Assembly: GCA_963576475.1 (NCBI GenBank) | Contig: OY754986.1 | Span: forward strand, 12,654,493-12,718,492 | Direction of reading: 5' to 3' | Origin: Molanna angustata | Lineage: Eukaryota > Arthropoda > Insecta > Trichoptera > Molannidae | Length of the DNA: 64,000 nt | Made by a program: the position numbers and the translations under genes | Shown here: piece by piece, positions 1 through 10,266 of the stretch | How positions within the stretch are numbered: position 1 is the first letter of the stretch | How the letters are laid out: every line of letters starts with the position of its first letter | The notes under the pieces: model-generated | What the model saw: only the letters and a program-made list of their open reading frames with translations | Databases searched by the model: none | What the model was told of the DNA's origin: nothing

Positions 1-90
1 GGGAAGATTAGGCCTAAACGGAAACTGTAATACGCTATATTTTTGTAAAACTTTAGTTTAGCTCTTAAACTGAGACTGTAATACCGGTCC
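1..90. mobile_element. MITE-A terminal fragment, cut by window start
   Basis: This is one end of the TIR family named MITE-A here. It begins GGGAAGATTAGG and ends in a terminal repeat reading TGTAATACCGGTCC. The same block occurs in reverse complement at 11961-12050, and a diverged form at 58586-58665. The rest of this copy lies before the window. Family assignment is by repeat comparison inside the window only; no transposase is present. Confidence 0.6.
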
Positions 91-637
91 ATAATCAGAA
101 AGAAATTGATTTGATTCGATATCTCATGATAAGATGATATTTCATAACCCTATTTTAAATCCTATTAAATGCAAAATATATTTTTTACAGAACGTAGGTC
201 AAACGCAACAATGTAAAAAAATAAACTAAATTCATTACATAGTAGAAACCTAAATTAAATAATTACGTATTAGATTTATCTATCTTCATACTTCTTGGTC
301 CCATCAGTGTGTGAAAATAACATAATTGCAGTCTATTGTTTTCTATATCATGTTGGTACCTACTTTAATTACAAGAATAGTGTTCACATAATTTGTTATA
401 ACCTATGATATAATTTGGTCTAAGTATTCCTACAAAGAAATAAAAAACTCACAAATTATAGATGATTTAAGCGTAGGCAGTAAATTAATTAGGTTTAATA
501 TTTTTCCCTGTTGCTTATTTTAGACAACGCAATTTCATGTATCTACATACCTTCGACGGAACAAACCTGTGTTCGAAGGGGAGAAATATAATGAAGGTAT
601 TTCAAATTATTTCTCCGACAAATTTAGCCTTTATATA
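91..637. other. Anonymous AT-rich sequence
   Basis: No coding frame, RNA gene or recognisable repeat was seen between the two MITE-A pieces. Confidence 0.5.
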
Positions 638-1075
638 GGCCCGGTATTTGAGTCTGAAATCATTGGATTTGGTAATCCAAGTTAAAAAGGGTAAAGGGGA
701 GATTATATTTTATTTGCGTATTCCAGTGCAGAAAGAAACGTCAATTACGAAATAAACACTAGGTATAGACAATATATTTTACGTTTTCTGTGGTTATTGT
801 CTATCACGCATCTGTTAAATTGTCATTAACCTCAAACAATACGTGACGCGACGCTTTGACTAAATATTATTTTATTATAATACCGTATTATTTTATTATA
901 ATACCGTATTATTTTATTATAATACCGTATTATTTTATTATAATACCGTATTATTTTATTATAATACCGTATTATTTTATTATAATACCGTATTATTTTA
1001 TTATAATACCGTATTATTTTATTATAATACCGTATTATTTTATTATAATACCGTATTATTTTATTTGTTTCATTA
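638..1075 (+). mobile_element. MITE-A left end, partial copy
   Basis: The segment starts at GGCCCGGTATTTGAGT and runs parallel to the left halves of the copies at 57711 and 59151. Shared blocks include the palindrome TTGGATTTGGTAATCCAA, the stretch around TGGTTATTGTCTAT, and ACGTGACGCG. Similarity ends just after a GTTTCATTACAC block, so the right half is missing or replaced. A 21-bp tandem array sits where the other copies have a single related AT-rich stretch. Confidence 0.6.
865..1065. repeat. 21-bp tandem repeat, nine full units
   Basis: Nine uninterrupted copies of a 21-bp unit (ending in ATAATACCG) cover 865-1053, with 12 bases of a tenth. The unit length is a multiple of three, so it stays open and gives an artificial repetitive peptide; this is not a gene. 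The array lies inside the MITE-A copy and seems expanded from its TATTATTTTATTATTATAAC block. Confidence 0.95.
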
Positions 1076-1647
1076 CACGATTGGTCTAAGATTGTGTTGA
1101 ATATAAATAAATGAAGACAAGACTATGCATCTCCCTCGAACACAAGATCTGTTCTCAGCTGAGAAATGAATATATCTTTAATTATGATTTGATACAAATA
1201 TGTTTATTATTATATGTAATGTTATTTTGTATTAAAGTATGTAGGTATTTACTTTTTTCTAAATAAAAAAAATATTGTTTCAAGAAATATGAGGGTTAGA
1301 AAGGGGTTAAGAAATGGAGAGATGTCGGGATGACAGTACTTTTAAAAAAAAACCCAGATAATCAGGCTTCTTTTATTCAAGATAAACAAATATAAAATTT
1401 CAGGTATACGTACCAAGTTGAATATGAAAAACAGTTTAAAAAGGTGCACCTAAGGTTTAGTGCAAGTATTTGCTTTCTACTCTATATTATAGTCATAAAA
1501 TCTTAGTATCCCCTAGGTACGCTTATAAAGGATTATAAGTTAATTCAGGTAGGTACTCGGTTACTATTTTGTAAATAAAAATACAGTTAAAAGGTATTTC
1601 TTCACGTCTCATTATGTTTACCTTCAATAATAGGTCTCTCTTATCAG
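1076..1647. other. Anonymous AT-rich sequence
   Basis: No supported feature was seen here. Confidence 0.5.
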
Positions 1648-2110
1648 TTATCGGTCTATGTAAAACAGCATTATTAAAAAATATTTTGTATATACATCAA
1701 CGGAAAACCAATTGGCTGACTGGACTATATCAACAATATCTTCAAGTAAATGTCTTTTAAGAGTAGGTACAATGAGTACATAAAGATCGGCAGGCTGTCT
1801 GGGGCCATAGCAATAATACTTAAATTGCAAAAAGTAAGTGTATTGCTTCCAAATGGACTCTGATGGTGTCAAGATATTACAAATACCATGGACTGCTCTA
1901 AGAATCAATGATTCCATTAAATAAAGTACAGGTGGAGTACAGACAGATGTCGTACATCATGCAATGTTTCTGAGACATTACAAGTAGGGCATCTGATTAC
2001 CTCGAGAAGCTTATCGCTAAAAGAGGCTTGGGGGATAGGATCTGTAGAAGAGCGTAGCAATTAACGTAGAAGCGATTGCTAAAGTCGAAAAAGCCGATAG
2101 GGCAGGAGAA
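1648..2110 (-). pseudogene. Decayed LINE C-terminal region (CCHC-like tail)
   Basis: Read on the minus strand, about 2010-1920 encodes CPTCNVSETLHDVRH, a C-x2-C-x3-ET-x2-H pattern like the zinc-knuckle tail of Jockey/R1/I-type non-LTR retrotransposon ORF2. It runs, past an in-frame stop, into an 89-codon open stretch (1917-1648) beginning MESLILRAVHGICNIL, which could be the last part of the same protein. Upstream frames contain stops and shifts, so the copy is dead. The 89-codon stretch could instead be a chance frame. Clade placement is uncertain. Confidence 0.45.
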
Positions 2111-3014
2111 TATGAATGATATCCTAAGTAAAACCATGAAATTGCATTAAAAATGTATGTTTTTTTTTCCTTTTAAAACGAGATCTTGAACATACTTCAT
2201 ACGGTATTTTAAATATAATGTTATTGCAACAGACATCTTAGACGTGGTACAGTACCTTATTAATGAAAACTCGATCTCGATATAATATGCCGTAAACTGG
2301 TTAGATAATAATGTATATTTCAAGTTTCACTTTCGTTCAGTATCAACTCAATCCATAATATAATGTACGAGTTTAAATAAATCAACGATATAATCATAAA
2401 AACAACTAACCATAACCATAGCGCCACTTTTTTATTTGGGATGAACAGAAATTTAAAAAAAATAAGAAACTAGCGATTGCAGAATTCTAGTACAGACAAG
2501 TGAAATTAAATACAAGGGTAAAAAGGAAGATCTGAGTGTCTCCTGTATTACAATTTTCAGGCTTCAATACTAGTTATTTATTTATTGAAGATTTGGTACA
2601 TGGTAAATACACACAAACAAAATAATATCCAGCATAACAAAGCAACCGTTCACACAAAATACAAAAATCCCACAAGACACAGAATGTCTGTAGGGGAACC
2701 AATTATAATATAAACAAAATTAATTTATCTTCATACTTTACTGCTACTTCTTTGTGGCACATTTTAACTAATATATTTTATTAAATAAAATATCTTAGTT
2801 TAATAAATAAACTAGTTTCGGAGATGTAACCGCTCCTTCGTCCGGACAAACTTATAATAAACTTAGATACTATGTACATAATGAGACCCGTGTGCCTAAA
2901 TTATGTTTCGGAAAGTTAATGTGCGGAGCTTACATTATTGAAAGCAAAGGAAAAATATTAAATAATTGAGTATTGTTCAAATGTACTTGATTATTAATTA
3001 TTTTTGATTTTTAT
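2111..3014. other. Anonymous AT-rich sequence
   Basis: No coding signal was seen. The part from about 2570 to 3014 may be the 3' flank of the adjacent Penelope-like fragment, which reads on the minus strand toward it, but no terminal repeat was found to prove this. Confidence 0.4.
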
Positions 3015-3300
3015 TTAAGGCTTTTTTATCTCTAATGCCTCCAAGTTATCTAATCTTAAGTCCTCTTGATTTATGTGCAAGATTTTATAACCTGTTTGAG
3101 TATTGAAAGAATGATTATTTTCAATCAAATGATTGACAAACTCTGAGAAATTGTTACTTTTTAAACATCTTAAATGCTCCTTAATTCTGATACCAAAATT
3201 TCTACCTGTTTTACCTATATAAAAATATTCACTCAGTCAATACAACAGACTACACTATCAATATGATAATGTCGATATATTTTCACAATCACGGGCATTG
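3015..3300 (-). pseudogene. Penelope-like element fragment, GIY-YIG endonuclease region
   Basis: The minus strand encodes EYFYIGKTGRNFGIRIKEH, then a stretch ending FVNHLIENNHSF, a short linker, and LRLDNLEALEIKK before a stop at 3017-3015. The YIGKTGRNFG...IKEH signature, the conserved NNHSF and the final LE.LEI are typical of the C-terminal GIY-YIG endonuclease of Penelope-like retroelements, which nicks target DNA for reverse transcription. Upstream, VVCCID (the GIY-side strand) lies in another frame, so at least one frameshift is present. No reverse transcriptase domain was seen upstream. A second GIY-YIG tail lies at 8826-9017. Confidence 0.8.
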
Positions 3301-4289
3301 TTCAAGAGTGCTTTAAGAACGTGCCAATTTTGATAACACAATATATACTAGTTACCGCTTTGAATGTTTCTTGTTATATTAATGTTTGTTTGTTTTTTTT
3401 TTTTCTCTCATTTTTATTAATTATGTATTCTTTTTGTAAAAATGCTGAATGTATGATTGAGTGAAAATTATGTACGTGCGTTCATGTATGGGGTGTGGAT
3501 GATAATTCAATCGTCCAATCATTCCATACATTATATATATATGTTCATAAATGCATGAAACCAGTGGGCTTCTAGCCTGTTTTTCATGCTTATATAAATA
3601 AATAAATAAATTCACAATCTTCACAATTTAATCTATAGACTCCCTAATTACTTAATACCGTATCTTTATCTTTATTATTTTGTTAATAACACTGGAAATA
3701 TAAGACAGATAGTTGAAAATATAAGGACAGTTTAGGAATTATAACGAGAGATAAGAAAAAAAAACAGAATAGGTCAGCGACCTTCCAAGGCTGACACAGA
3801 TACATAACCGCAGAGTATTATCATTCGATCACTCTTATTGGTAAGTATGGACATTATGTACGTTGATCGGATCGATTTGGAATTCAAATATATGTGTGCA
3901 AGTCTCGAATCACTTGTGATGTAACCACAATTATCAACTTGCCAGCGACTGATTGGACCCGAACGACCCAGTGAAAGTGTTAAATAAGAATCACGTAATA
4001 GCCCTTGCAAGTAACCATATTATATGATAAAAAAACACCTACAGATTACCAACTGTTGAAATGCAGTTTGCCATAGCGTCTTATTATAACTTAAAGCGTA
4101 CTAAACGCGGACGAGGATTTCAATGAAATAATATGCTTCCAAAATATATTGCAAAAAATATCTTATTCCATGTCAATGTTCATACTTACCCTAAGAGACG
4201 ATGTCAGGGTTTTAGACATCTAAAAACGAGATTAACATGTACCTACACAAAATAGTTTATACCATAAAGGTCTCAGCAAAATGTATAAT
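3301..4289. other. Anonymous AT-rich sequence
   Basis: Short open frames at 3421-3624 and 3774-4010 (minus) have no recognisable domain and ordinary AT-rich composition. No RNA gene or clear repeat was seen. Confidence 0.45.
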
Positions 4290-5012
4290 AGTTAAAAACC
4301 AATGCACTATGAAGTTACGTGTTAGTAAGGTTAACTATCGCGTGAGTTAAAAAGGGTTTTAACGTTATTTAAATAATTATTAGATATTCAAAATTTGTTG
4401 ATCTTTTTCATTTTAAGAACAAACGTTACTTGAAATGAAAAAGTGTTAATTTTATACACTCTTTAAGCATATCAAATATTTATTTTTCTGTGAGGCACCG
4501 GCTTAGAATAGTGCTTCCACTCTTTTTTATTACTGTTTTCGAGTGTCCCGTAAGAGCCGGGTAATCGAAAATACAACAGGCAACAATAACATCTGACATA
4601 GTTCAGCAATGAGGTTCACCACCCATTCTGAATGTTGTGCCTTTTTAGGTGAGACGAGACTGGTGTGTGGGTATACACATATGTGTTGTGCTCCCTTTTA
4701 TAAGGCAATGCACACCCGCACACCTTTCGCTGGTTACCCCACATTGTGGGATATGCCGTGATGGTATGAATGAATGAATGAATGAAATATTTATTTCTCT
4801 TCGACACATAGTTATGGAGTAATTAAAAAAAAATGCTGTAAAAAAGGATATTTTTTATATTATTTTTAACGGAATTTAGGCTGAATTTTAAAATTATGTG
4901 ACGAACATTCACTAGAGAAATGTTGAAAATACTTATGGTATTTTTTCTAGAAACACACTGTTTAACATATTTGAGATTTGATTTGTTTATAGGCTTTATA
5001 TGCCCCCGTAGC
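4290..5012 (+). repeat. Interspersed repeat R5, copy 1 (split by an insertion)
   Basis: The ends of this segment match 29490-29930. Shared landmarks are AATGCACTAT near the start, TTACACTC, GGAGTAATTAAAAAAAAATG, CGAACATTCACTAGAGAAAT and TTTTTTCTAGAAACACACTG. A minus-strand copy is split by the LTR element at 14456-19491. No protein is encoded. The family type is unknown. Confidence 0.75.
4489..4785. mobile_element. LINE 3'-tail insertion with (AATG)n end
   Basis: This interrupts R5 copy 1 and is bordered by a near-duplicate AAATATTTATTT (4475-4486 and 4785-4796), read as a target-site duplication. The right end reads GATATGCCGTGATGGTATG followed by AATG repeats. The same terminal phrase with TATG repeats follows the RTE-like LINE coding tails at 37530 and 38765. 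The left part (4492-4560) is a minus-strand copy of the R6 block at 13895 and 38885. Confidence 0.6.
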
Positions 5013-5526
5013 ACTCTGTTTAGCATTGATCATGGATATGACTATTCATACTCCGATGTATACAAATCGATGTACATATATTTGAATACAAAAAATAGTA
5101 TAATTAAAAGTGAAATGTATTATGAATCTATAATTCTGCCAAGACATTGACTCAAAATATAGAAATTGATAAAAATACTGTATATGTTTTACTTACATTA
5201 AAATGCAACATAATTCGCGTGTGAAATGTGAGTATTTATAAATATTAACCAAGCAGTTATTAACGATTAATAATTAAATAAAGGAATGTTGGTGAAATTA
5301 AACAAAAATAATAATAATAATATTTCAACAATCAAATGTGATGAAATCAATCAATAAATTAATACTTGAAAACACTTCACAAAAATATATAACCTACTCT
5401 CACCGCCCGAAGCAACAGTGCATTTATAATTTAATTATAGACACACTTAGTCAATAACACAATCATTATTTGAAGTTGAAATTATTTGAAGTTTCGATTT
5501 TGTTGATATTGAATCGTTGATTCGTT
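5013..5526. other. Anonymous AT-rich sequence
   Basis: An open frame at 4920-5150 overlaps R5 and is not believed. Nothing else was seen. Confidence 0.45.
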
Positions 5527-5650
5527 TCAATACGGGAGTTATTTAATAATAATGAAAGAAAAATTTGAGGTCCCGTAAGTAGTATTCTCGCAATATGGGA
5601 CCTTACCTTTTCTTTACATTTTTCTCAAATAACTCTTGTAATACAACCCA
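5527..5650. repeat. Palindromic MITE-like hairpin
   Basis: The left arm (from AATACGGGAGTTATTTAA to GAGGTCCCGTA) pairs, imperfectly, with the right arm (from TATGGGACCTTACC to AAATAACTCTTGTAAT). Arms of about 50 bp surround a short loop. It has the shape of a small foldback MITE. No duplication of flanking bases was identified. Confidence 0.55.
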
Positions 5651-5937
5651 TAGACTCAGTAGTAACCAACAATTATGATGTCGATGTTGAGATTAAAAGG
5701 AGAATCGCAGTAGCAAATAAGTGCTAATTAGGAATCCACAAACACCTTAAATCTCGTTTGCTGACAAGAAGCACGAAGTTACTGTTGTGTAAAACGCTGT
5801 TGAGATCAGTGGAGCAAGTCTGGTCAACCGGCGGAATCGAAATCATCCATGTTTACCTATATCTGAATATAATTATCTTATGGAGTTCTACAACATCTCA
5901 AGATATTAAAGTTCAAGTCCATAACATAATTATATTT

Positions 5938-6110
5938 AGATGGGTCGATGGCAGAGCGGTTAGCGCATTGGGTTAGTAATCCAGTGGTCGCGAGTTCGAA
6001 TCCTGCCTCGACCGATTTCGTTCACCTATAGCTCAAGCATTTATTTGCTTATTTTAGGGAACGTAGGAAGATGTATATGTAATTGTTTAACAAGGACATA
6101 TTCATTTAAA
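5938..6110 (+). mobile_element. tRNA-derived SINE-like element, copy 1
   Basis: Bases 5943-6013 fold like a tRNA. There is an A box (TGGCAGAGCGG), an anticodon arm with loop TTAGTAA (anticodon AGT, Thr-like), a B box (AGTTCGAATCC) and a nearly complete acceptor pairing GGTCGA/TCGACC. A conserved non-tRNA body follows (CGTTCACCTATAGC...) and it ends in an A run. Copies at 24068 and 38211 share the body, so this is a retroposed element rather than a tRNA gene. T-stem mismatches also argue against a working tRNA. Confidence 0.8.
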
Positions 6111-6206
6111 AAAAAAATATCCATAATATGGGGAAACATGGATGGTTTTGATTACGCCGGTCGACCAGACATGCCCCCCAGTTCATGTGTACGGAGGTGA
6201 GTGCCG

Positions 6207-6326
6207 AAAATGAGCTTCTGGTCTTTGACAGGAAGGTGTTGAGGAAAATCTTCGGGCCTGTCTGTGAAGATATGGAATATTATCTGTCAGTGCATCATAA
6301 GACAAAATCAAAAGTGAAAGTATAAA
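6207..6326 (+). pseudogene. RTE-like LINE fragment
   Basis: A 39-codon open stretch begins NELLVFDRKVLRKIFGPV. It matches the FERKVLRRICGPV segment (residues 290-302) of the reverse transcriptase frame at 39616-40848, the region just after the palm domain in RTE-type ORFs. It ends at a stop, and neither side continues the protein. It is a short dead relic. Confidence 0.65.
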
Positions 6327-6482
6327 TATTATATCTACATACACATTGATACAAGAAGGTAATGTAAACAAGCAAAAAATGGACTGTTGATTCTGGCGCG
6401 GTTTAGGGGTGAAATCTATGCGAAAGCATTGTTACCTCATGTAAAAGGACTGCTGCTTTCATTGTATAATATCTCAATAGAA

Positions 6483-7085
6483 GGCATTTGAAAATTTTGA
6501 CAGTGAAACAACAAATAATTCTGAATGTGCTAATTTTTATTTACAAATTAAAAAATAGACTTTTACCACCTTATTTACAAAAAAATATTATGTACAATTT
6601 TGAAGTTCACGCATACCCGACGAGAAGTAGGCGGGACTATAGACTGCCGCAGACAAACCTGGCAGGTACACAAAATAGTGTGTACTACAAAGGCTTACAA
6701 CCCTATAATGATTTGCCTGAATGTGTAAAGGAGGCGTCTAGTCTTGCCGCTTTTCGTCGCTTAGGTGCTGAATACATAAAACAAAAGTTTTTTTAAAAAT
6801 CGTGTGTTTTTATTGTTTATATATTATGTTCTAAGACTATAATATCTGTTTTGCTTGTTATATTGTTATTATTATTTTTTTTTCATGTTCTTTGATGTCT
6901 TCTATTGTGGTAGTGTGTTATCATTTTTTTTACTTTGTGTTTTATTGTTATTGATAGATACGTGTCTTTTTTGTGTGTTCATTTAGTCATCCGATGTTGA
7001 TTTGTTTATTTTTATTTTCGTTTGTACTAGATGTAAGAAATTGTATTTTTTTTTACATCTAAATAAAATATATACAATACAATAC
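6483..7085 (+). pseudogene. LINE 3' end with ORF tail, copy 1
   Basis: Bases 6488-6796 encode 102 residues including YPTRSRRDYRLPQTNLAGTQ and a YNDLPECVKEA motif, the usual C-terminus of Jockey/CR1-like reverse transcriptase ORFs (aromatic-N-x-LP). The chosen start is only where the frame opens, since upstream codons are broken. A 3' UTR with a small hairpin (TAGATGTAAGAAA.../TTTTTTACATCTA) leads to ACAAT repeats at about 7070. A second copy is at 21545. It is 5'-truncated, as these elements usually are. Confidence 0.8.
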
Positions 7086-7164
7086 AATTACAAAAAAATA
7101 CTTCGTTACTTGATGGCGATGGTGTTTTTCAGGATATTCTCAAGTGAAAGGATTTTGATGAATC

Positions 7165-7340
7165 ATATAATATAAAACTTTCGAAAATTGTATTGATAGG
7201 GAACTCAATAAAAAGGTGTAATTGATGAACGATGCGCAAGCGAATAAAGTGATCACGTAAACCAGCCGATGACAGGTCCTAAACCCTGTAGATTTCTTAT
7301 TTTCCCGATCTACTATAATATTCCAACTTCGACGTAGATA
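7165..7340 (+). repeat. Repeat R3, single arm
   Basis: The segment contains GTGATCACGTAAACCAGCCG and ATATTCCAACTTCG in the same order as the arms of the palindromic element at 60191-60759 and the copy at 42945. It is non-coding and is a diverged single arm. Confidence 0.7.
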
Positions 7341-8423
7341 TTAAAAATTTGAAATCTTATATAATTTAACTTTTATAATTATATAATATAACTTTTAAAA
7401 GCGAAGCACAGAATTTAGAGTCCTTAATGTTAGACAATTGTACATTAAGAAAACAATTTTACACACTCACAAACATAGACAGGAATATCCGATAGCTAGA
7501 CATTCATTCTCTACTCGCAATGCCCAAAGTTCTACATATTATTGTAAATAAAAAAAACAAACACCACATTCGTACAGCGTAAAAAAAATTTCTTGGCCCT
7601 AAGATGTATAATATAGATTCTAAAAAAAACAATAAAAATTGGCTTATAACCATCAGCATAGATGAATCTAACAATAAATTATGTTTATTCTAGTTTATTC
7701 GCTTTATTAAGTTTATTAGAATGTGTTATGTATTATATTTCCAAACATCGAATAAAATGGTTGTTATTGATACTAATCGTATTTACTATCGGACGTCCTA
7801 AAACAGGTTCACCTAGTTGGACTTCCAATGAGACAATATAAAAATGATACACAATTTTACAATGGTAAAAATAAGAAAACACTTTTAACGGTTACCTAAC
7901 ATTAAATTAAGGATATATTATCGCCGTAATCTTGAAATTATTTTTATGCTACACATAGGTACTAGACGCTGTATTATGTAGCGTTGCCAAATAAATAAAT
8001 AAATAAATACCTCACTAATCCAAGTATCGATTTGTATTTAATGATTTAAAATCTCGTACATCAAACAAATTAAAAATGGCGGATAATTTGATAACACGTT
8101 TCTTAATTAAGCTTTATCCCACAATGATATTTCGGGGGATTGGATTTCGTAAAAAATAACTTCCTTTTGTGATTCTCTAGGCCAACCGGTTTCGGTACAA
8201 CATGTTGGGAATTTCGTTCGAGAAGGCAACATAATTAATTGAATTAAGATATGCCTCGCATTATCTACGATGTTTAATCACCAATCTGTGTAATGCTTAA
8301 ATGATAACCTCACTTATGAGTCTTTCAAATTGTTGGGAAAAAGCTATGTAATACATTCCAAATATTGTACCACAACTACTTATATGATTAATCAGAATAG
8401 GACATATTTTGTAATTTAGCAAA
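7341..8423. other. Anonymous AT-rich sequence
   Basis: No gene, RNA or confident repeat was seen up to the Helitron 5' end. Confidence 0.45.
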
Positions 8424-8825
8424 TCTATATGTATAAAAATGGATGTTGGTATATTTGTTTGTTTGTATGTGGTCGATTAACTCCTATATTGTCCATCCGA
8501 TTGCGATGAAACTTTGGAGATTTGTTCAGCGTATACCTGAGAAGGTTTTTGCATTATAATTTATTTATTTGATATCTCAAACATTTTTTTTTAAATATAA
8601 GTAGGTATTTTTGGTATTGGGATGAAACTTTGGGGATTTATTCAGCGCGCACACGAGAAAGTGTTAGAATTTATTTATTTACTTGATATCTCACACAGTA
8701 ATATACGAAAAATTATCTTTTAATGATTCGGCGGATATTTTGTGGTAGTTAATATTAACCATATTGAATCACAAATTCGCTATAAACCACTTGTTTTTTG
8801 AGTCACTTCGCGACATGTTTCGGAA

Positions 8826-9017
8826 GCGCTAACCACATTATCCAAAATAATCACTCATTCAATAACCACAAACTAAAACTATTACACGAAACACAACATA
8901 AAGGACACCGACTTAACAACTACGAAACGCTCGAAATACACAAACACATAAATTCCGGCTTAAAACTTATAAATAACCATACCTTTCATAATTCTTCTCC
9001 AATACTTAATATACTTA
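8826..9017 (+). pseudogene. Penelope-like GIY-YIG endonuclease tail
   Basis: The frame reads ANHIIQNNHSFNNHKLKLLH and later GHRLNNYETLEIHKHINS. These align with NHLIENNHSF and LRLDNLEALEIKK of the fragment at 3015-3300, so NNHSF and ETLEI mark the endonuclease C-terminus. The apparent upstream start (8798) is inside the inverted arm and is not the true beginning. The frame runs on into the SINE that follows. The catalytic YIG strand is absent, so no activity is expected. Confidence 0.75.
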
Positions 9018-9020
9018 ATA

Positions 9021-9255
9021 TGTCGGCCTTCGTGGCTCAGTTGGTTAGATATCTGACTGCTGAGCCAAAGGTCCCGGGTTCGATTCCCGGTGGAGACACA
9101 GTTTTTAATTGTGTTTTCAGTCTGGATCTGTGAGACGATTAATATCGTAAGTCTCCAGAATGTGGCAACTTGTTATTGGGTGCGTGTTAAATAATATTTG
9201 ACATAGTACCTGTTAGTTGCCCGAGAAACAATATTAAATAAATAAATAAATATAT
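9021..9255 (+). mobile_element. tRNA-derived SINE inside the Penelope-like element
   Basis: The head carries an A box TGGCTCAGTTGG and a B box GGTTCGATTCC spaced as in a tRNA gene. A non-tRNA body follows (GTCTCCAGAATGTGGCAAC...) and the element ends in AAAT repeats. It sits directly after the GIY-YIG frame, so it landed after the Penelope-like copy was in place. The tRNA of origin is not clear to me. Confidence 0.75.
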
Positions 9256-9362
9256 TCCCCATCAAAAACAAAAACATTACACAATACTCCCCTCCCCCCA
9301 CTAACCCAACCAACCCTCAACCGTCACACCCCTCGCTTCACAGACAGATACACACAAATTCA

Positions 9363-9416
9363 ACATGTTAGTCTAGACACGCCGGTCGATGGAAGGATAG
9401 CGCTTCCGAAACATGT
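9363..9416 (+). ncRNA. Hammerhead-ribozyme-like motif in pLTR
   Basis: ACATGT at 9363-9368 pairs with ACATGT at 9411-9416, next to a GUU cleavage-type triplet and a GAAA box (9408-9411). A stem II GGAAG/CTTCC lies between. The usual CUGANGA box is not intact here (UCGAUGG), so catalysis is doubtful. Hammerhead motifs are known in Penelope-like terminal repeats, which supports the reading. Confidence 0.4.
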
Positions 9417-9541
9417 CGCGAAGTGACTCAAAAAACAAGTGGTTTATAGCGAATTTGTGATTCAAATATGGAAAAATTATCTAAATTTTAGGGATTTGTT
9501 TAGCTAATAACAGAAAAGGTTTTTAAAGTTTAATTTTTTTA

Positions 9542-9828
9542 TTTGACATTTCACACATCATCTATTTGGTATTGCTATAAAATTTGACATTTCACACATC
9601 ATCTATTTGGTATTGCTATAAAATTTGACATTTCACACATCATCTATTTGGTATTGCTATAAAATTTGACATTTCACACATCATCTATTTGGTATTGCTA
9701 TAAAATTTGACATTTCACACATCATCTATTTGGTATTGCTATAAAATTTGACATTTCACACATCATCTATTTGGTATTGCTATAAAATTTGACATTTCAC
9801 ACATCATCTATTTGGTATTGCTATAAAA
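9542..9828. repeat. 41-bp tandem repeat, seven units
   Basis: Seven near-identical 41-bp units start TTTGACATTTCACACATCAT and end GCTATAAAA. They lie inside the Helitron, downstream of the Penelope-like insertion. A single diverged unit-like stretch (TTTGATATCTCAAACA) upstream shows the source. Internal minisatellites are common in non-autonomous Helitrons. Confidence 0.95.
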
Positions 9829-10266
9829 TTTTGGGGATTTGTTTATTTATTAATAAAAATAATAAACGGTTTACCAACTGTGCCACAGCGGATGATATTT
9901 ATTTAATAAGCAATAAAAAATTATATTTCTTAACTAAAATAAATAAATACTTAGTCTATATTTATATATGTATATAAAAAGGTCGGATAGGACTAAAAAG
10001 GGATGGAAGACACTCTAGGGACGGAAGGGTATGAAAAGACGTAATTATAGTTTGCGATTCAAAATAAACATCTTAAACAAATAAAATAAAACATACAAAT
10101 CAACAATTTTTATATATTTAGAGCTTAATAATTATACAGGCAGGACAACGTCTGCCGGGTTTTACTAGTCTACTTATAAAACTTTTCAATAATTGTATCT
10201 ATATCCGTAATATAAATTAATATTAATAATTTATATAAACAACTACAAAACAACTACATTTATTTG

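Larger units (their letters stand above)
8765..9464 (+). mobile_element. Penelope-like element, 5'-truncated, exact 66-bp inverted arms
   Basis: Bases 8765-8830 and 9399-9464 are exact reverse complements over 66 bp. Between them are the end of a GIY-YIG ORF (8826-9017), a SINE (9021-9255) and a pLTR-like tail with a hammerhead-like motif. An inverted piece of the terminal repeat before a truncated body is a known arrangement for Penelope-like elements. It lies inside the Helitron. ATAT occurs near both outer ends but is too short to prove a target duplication. Confidence 0.75.
8424..10168 (+). mobile_element. Non-autonomous Helitron (Lep1-like), both ends present
   Basis: The 5' end is TCTATATGTATAAAAATGG, preceded by A. 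The 3' end has a short hairpin GGCAG/CTGCC around GACAACGT, ten more bases, then CTAG followed by T. A/T flanks, TC start, 3' hairpin and CTAG end are the Helitron hallmarks of rolling-circle insertion. There is no Rep/helicase gene. Inside are GATGAAACTTTGG-type blocks, a Penelope-like insertion (8765-9464) and a 41-bp minisatellite. A related element lies at 49645-51731. Confidence 0.75.

Noticed and set aside
856..1089. 77-codon YYFIIIP repeat protein
   Set aside because: It is only the translation of a 21-bp tandem array inside a MITE.
4800..5150. Overlapping frames on both strands
   Set aside because: They fall in repeat R5, whose other copies do not keep the frame.
5943..6013. Functional tRNA-Thr gene
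   Set aside because: Acceptor and T-stem mismatches and three copies with a shared non-tRNA body show a SINE.
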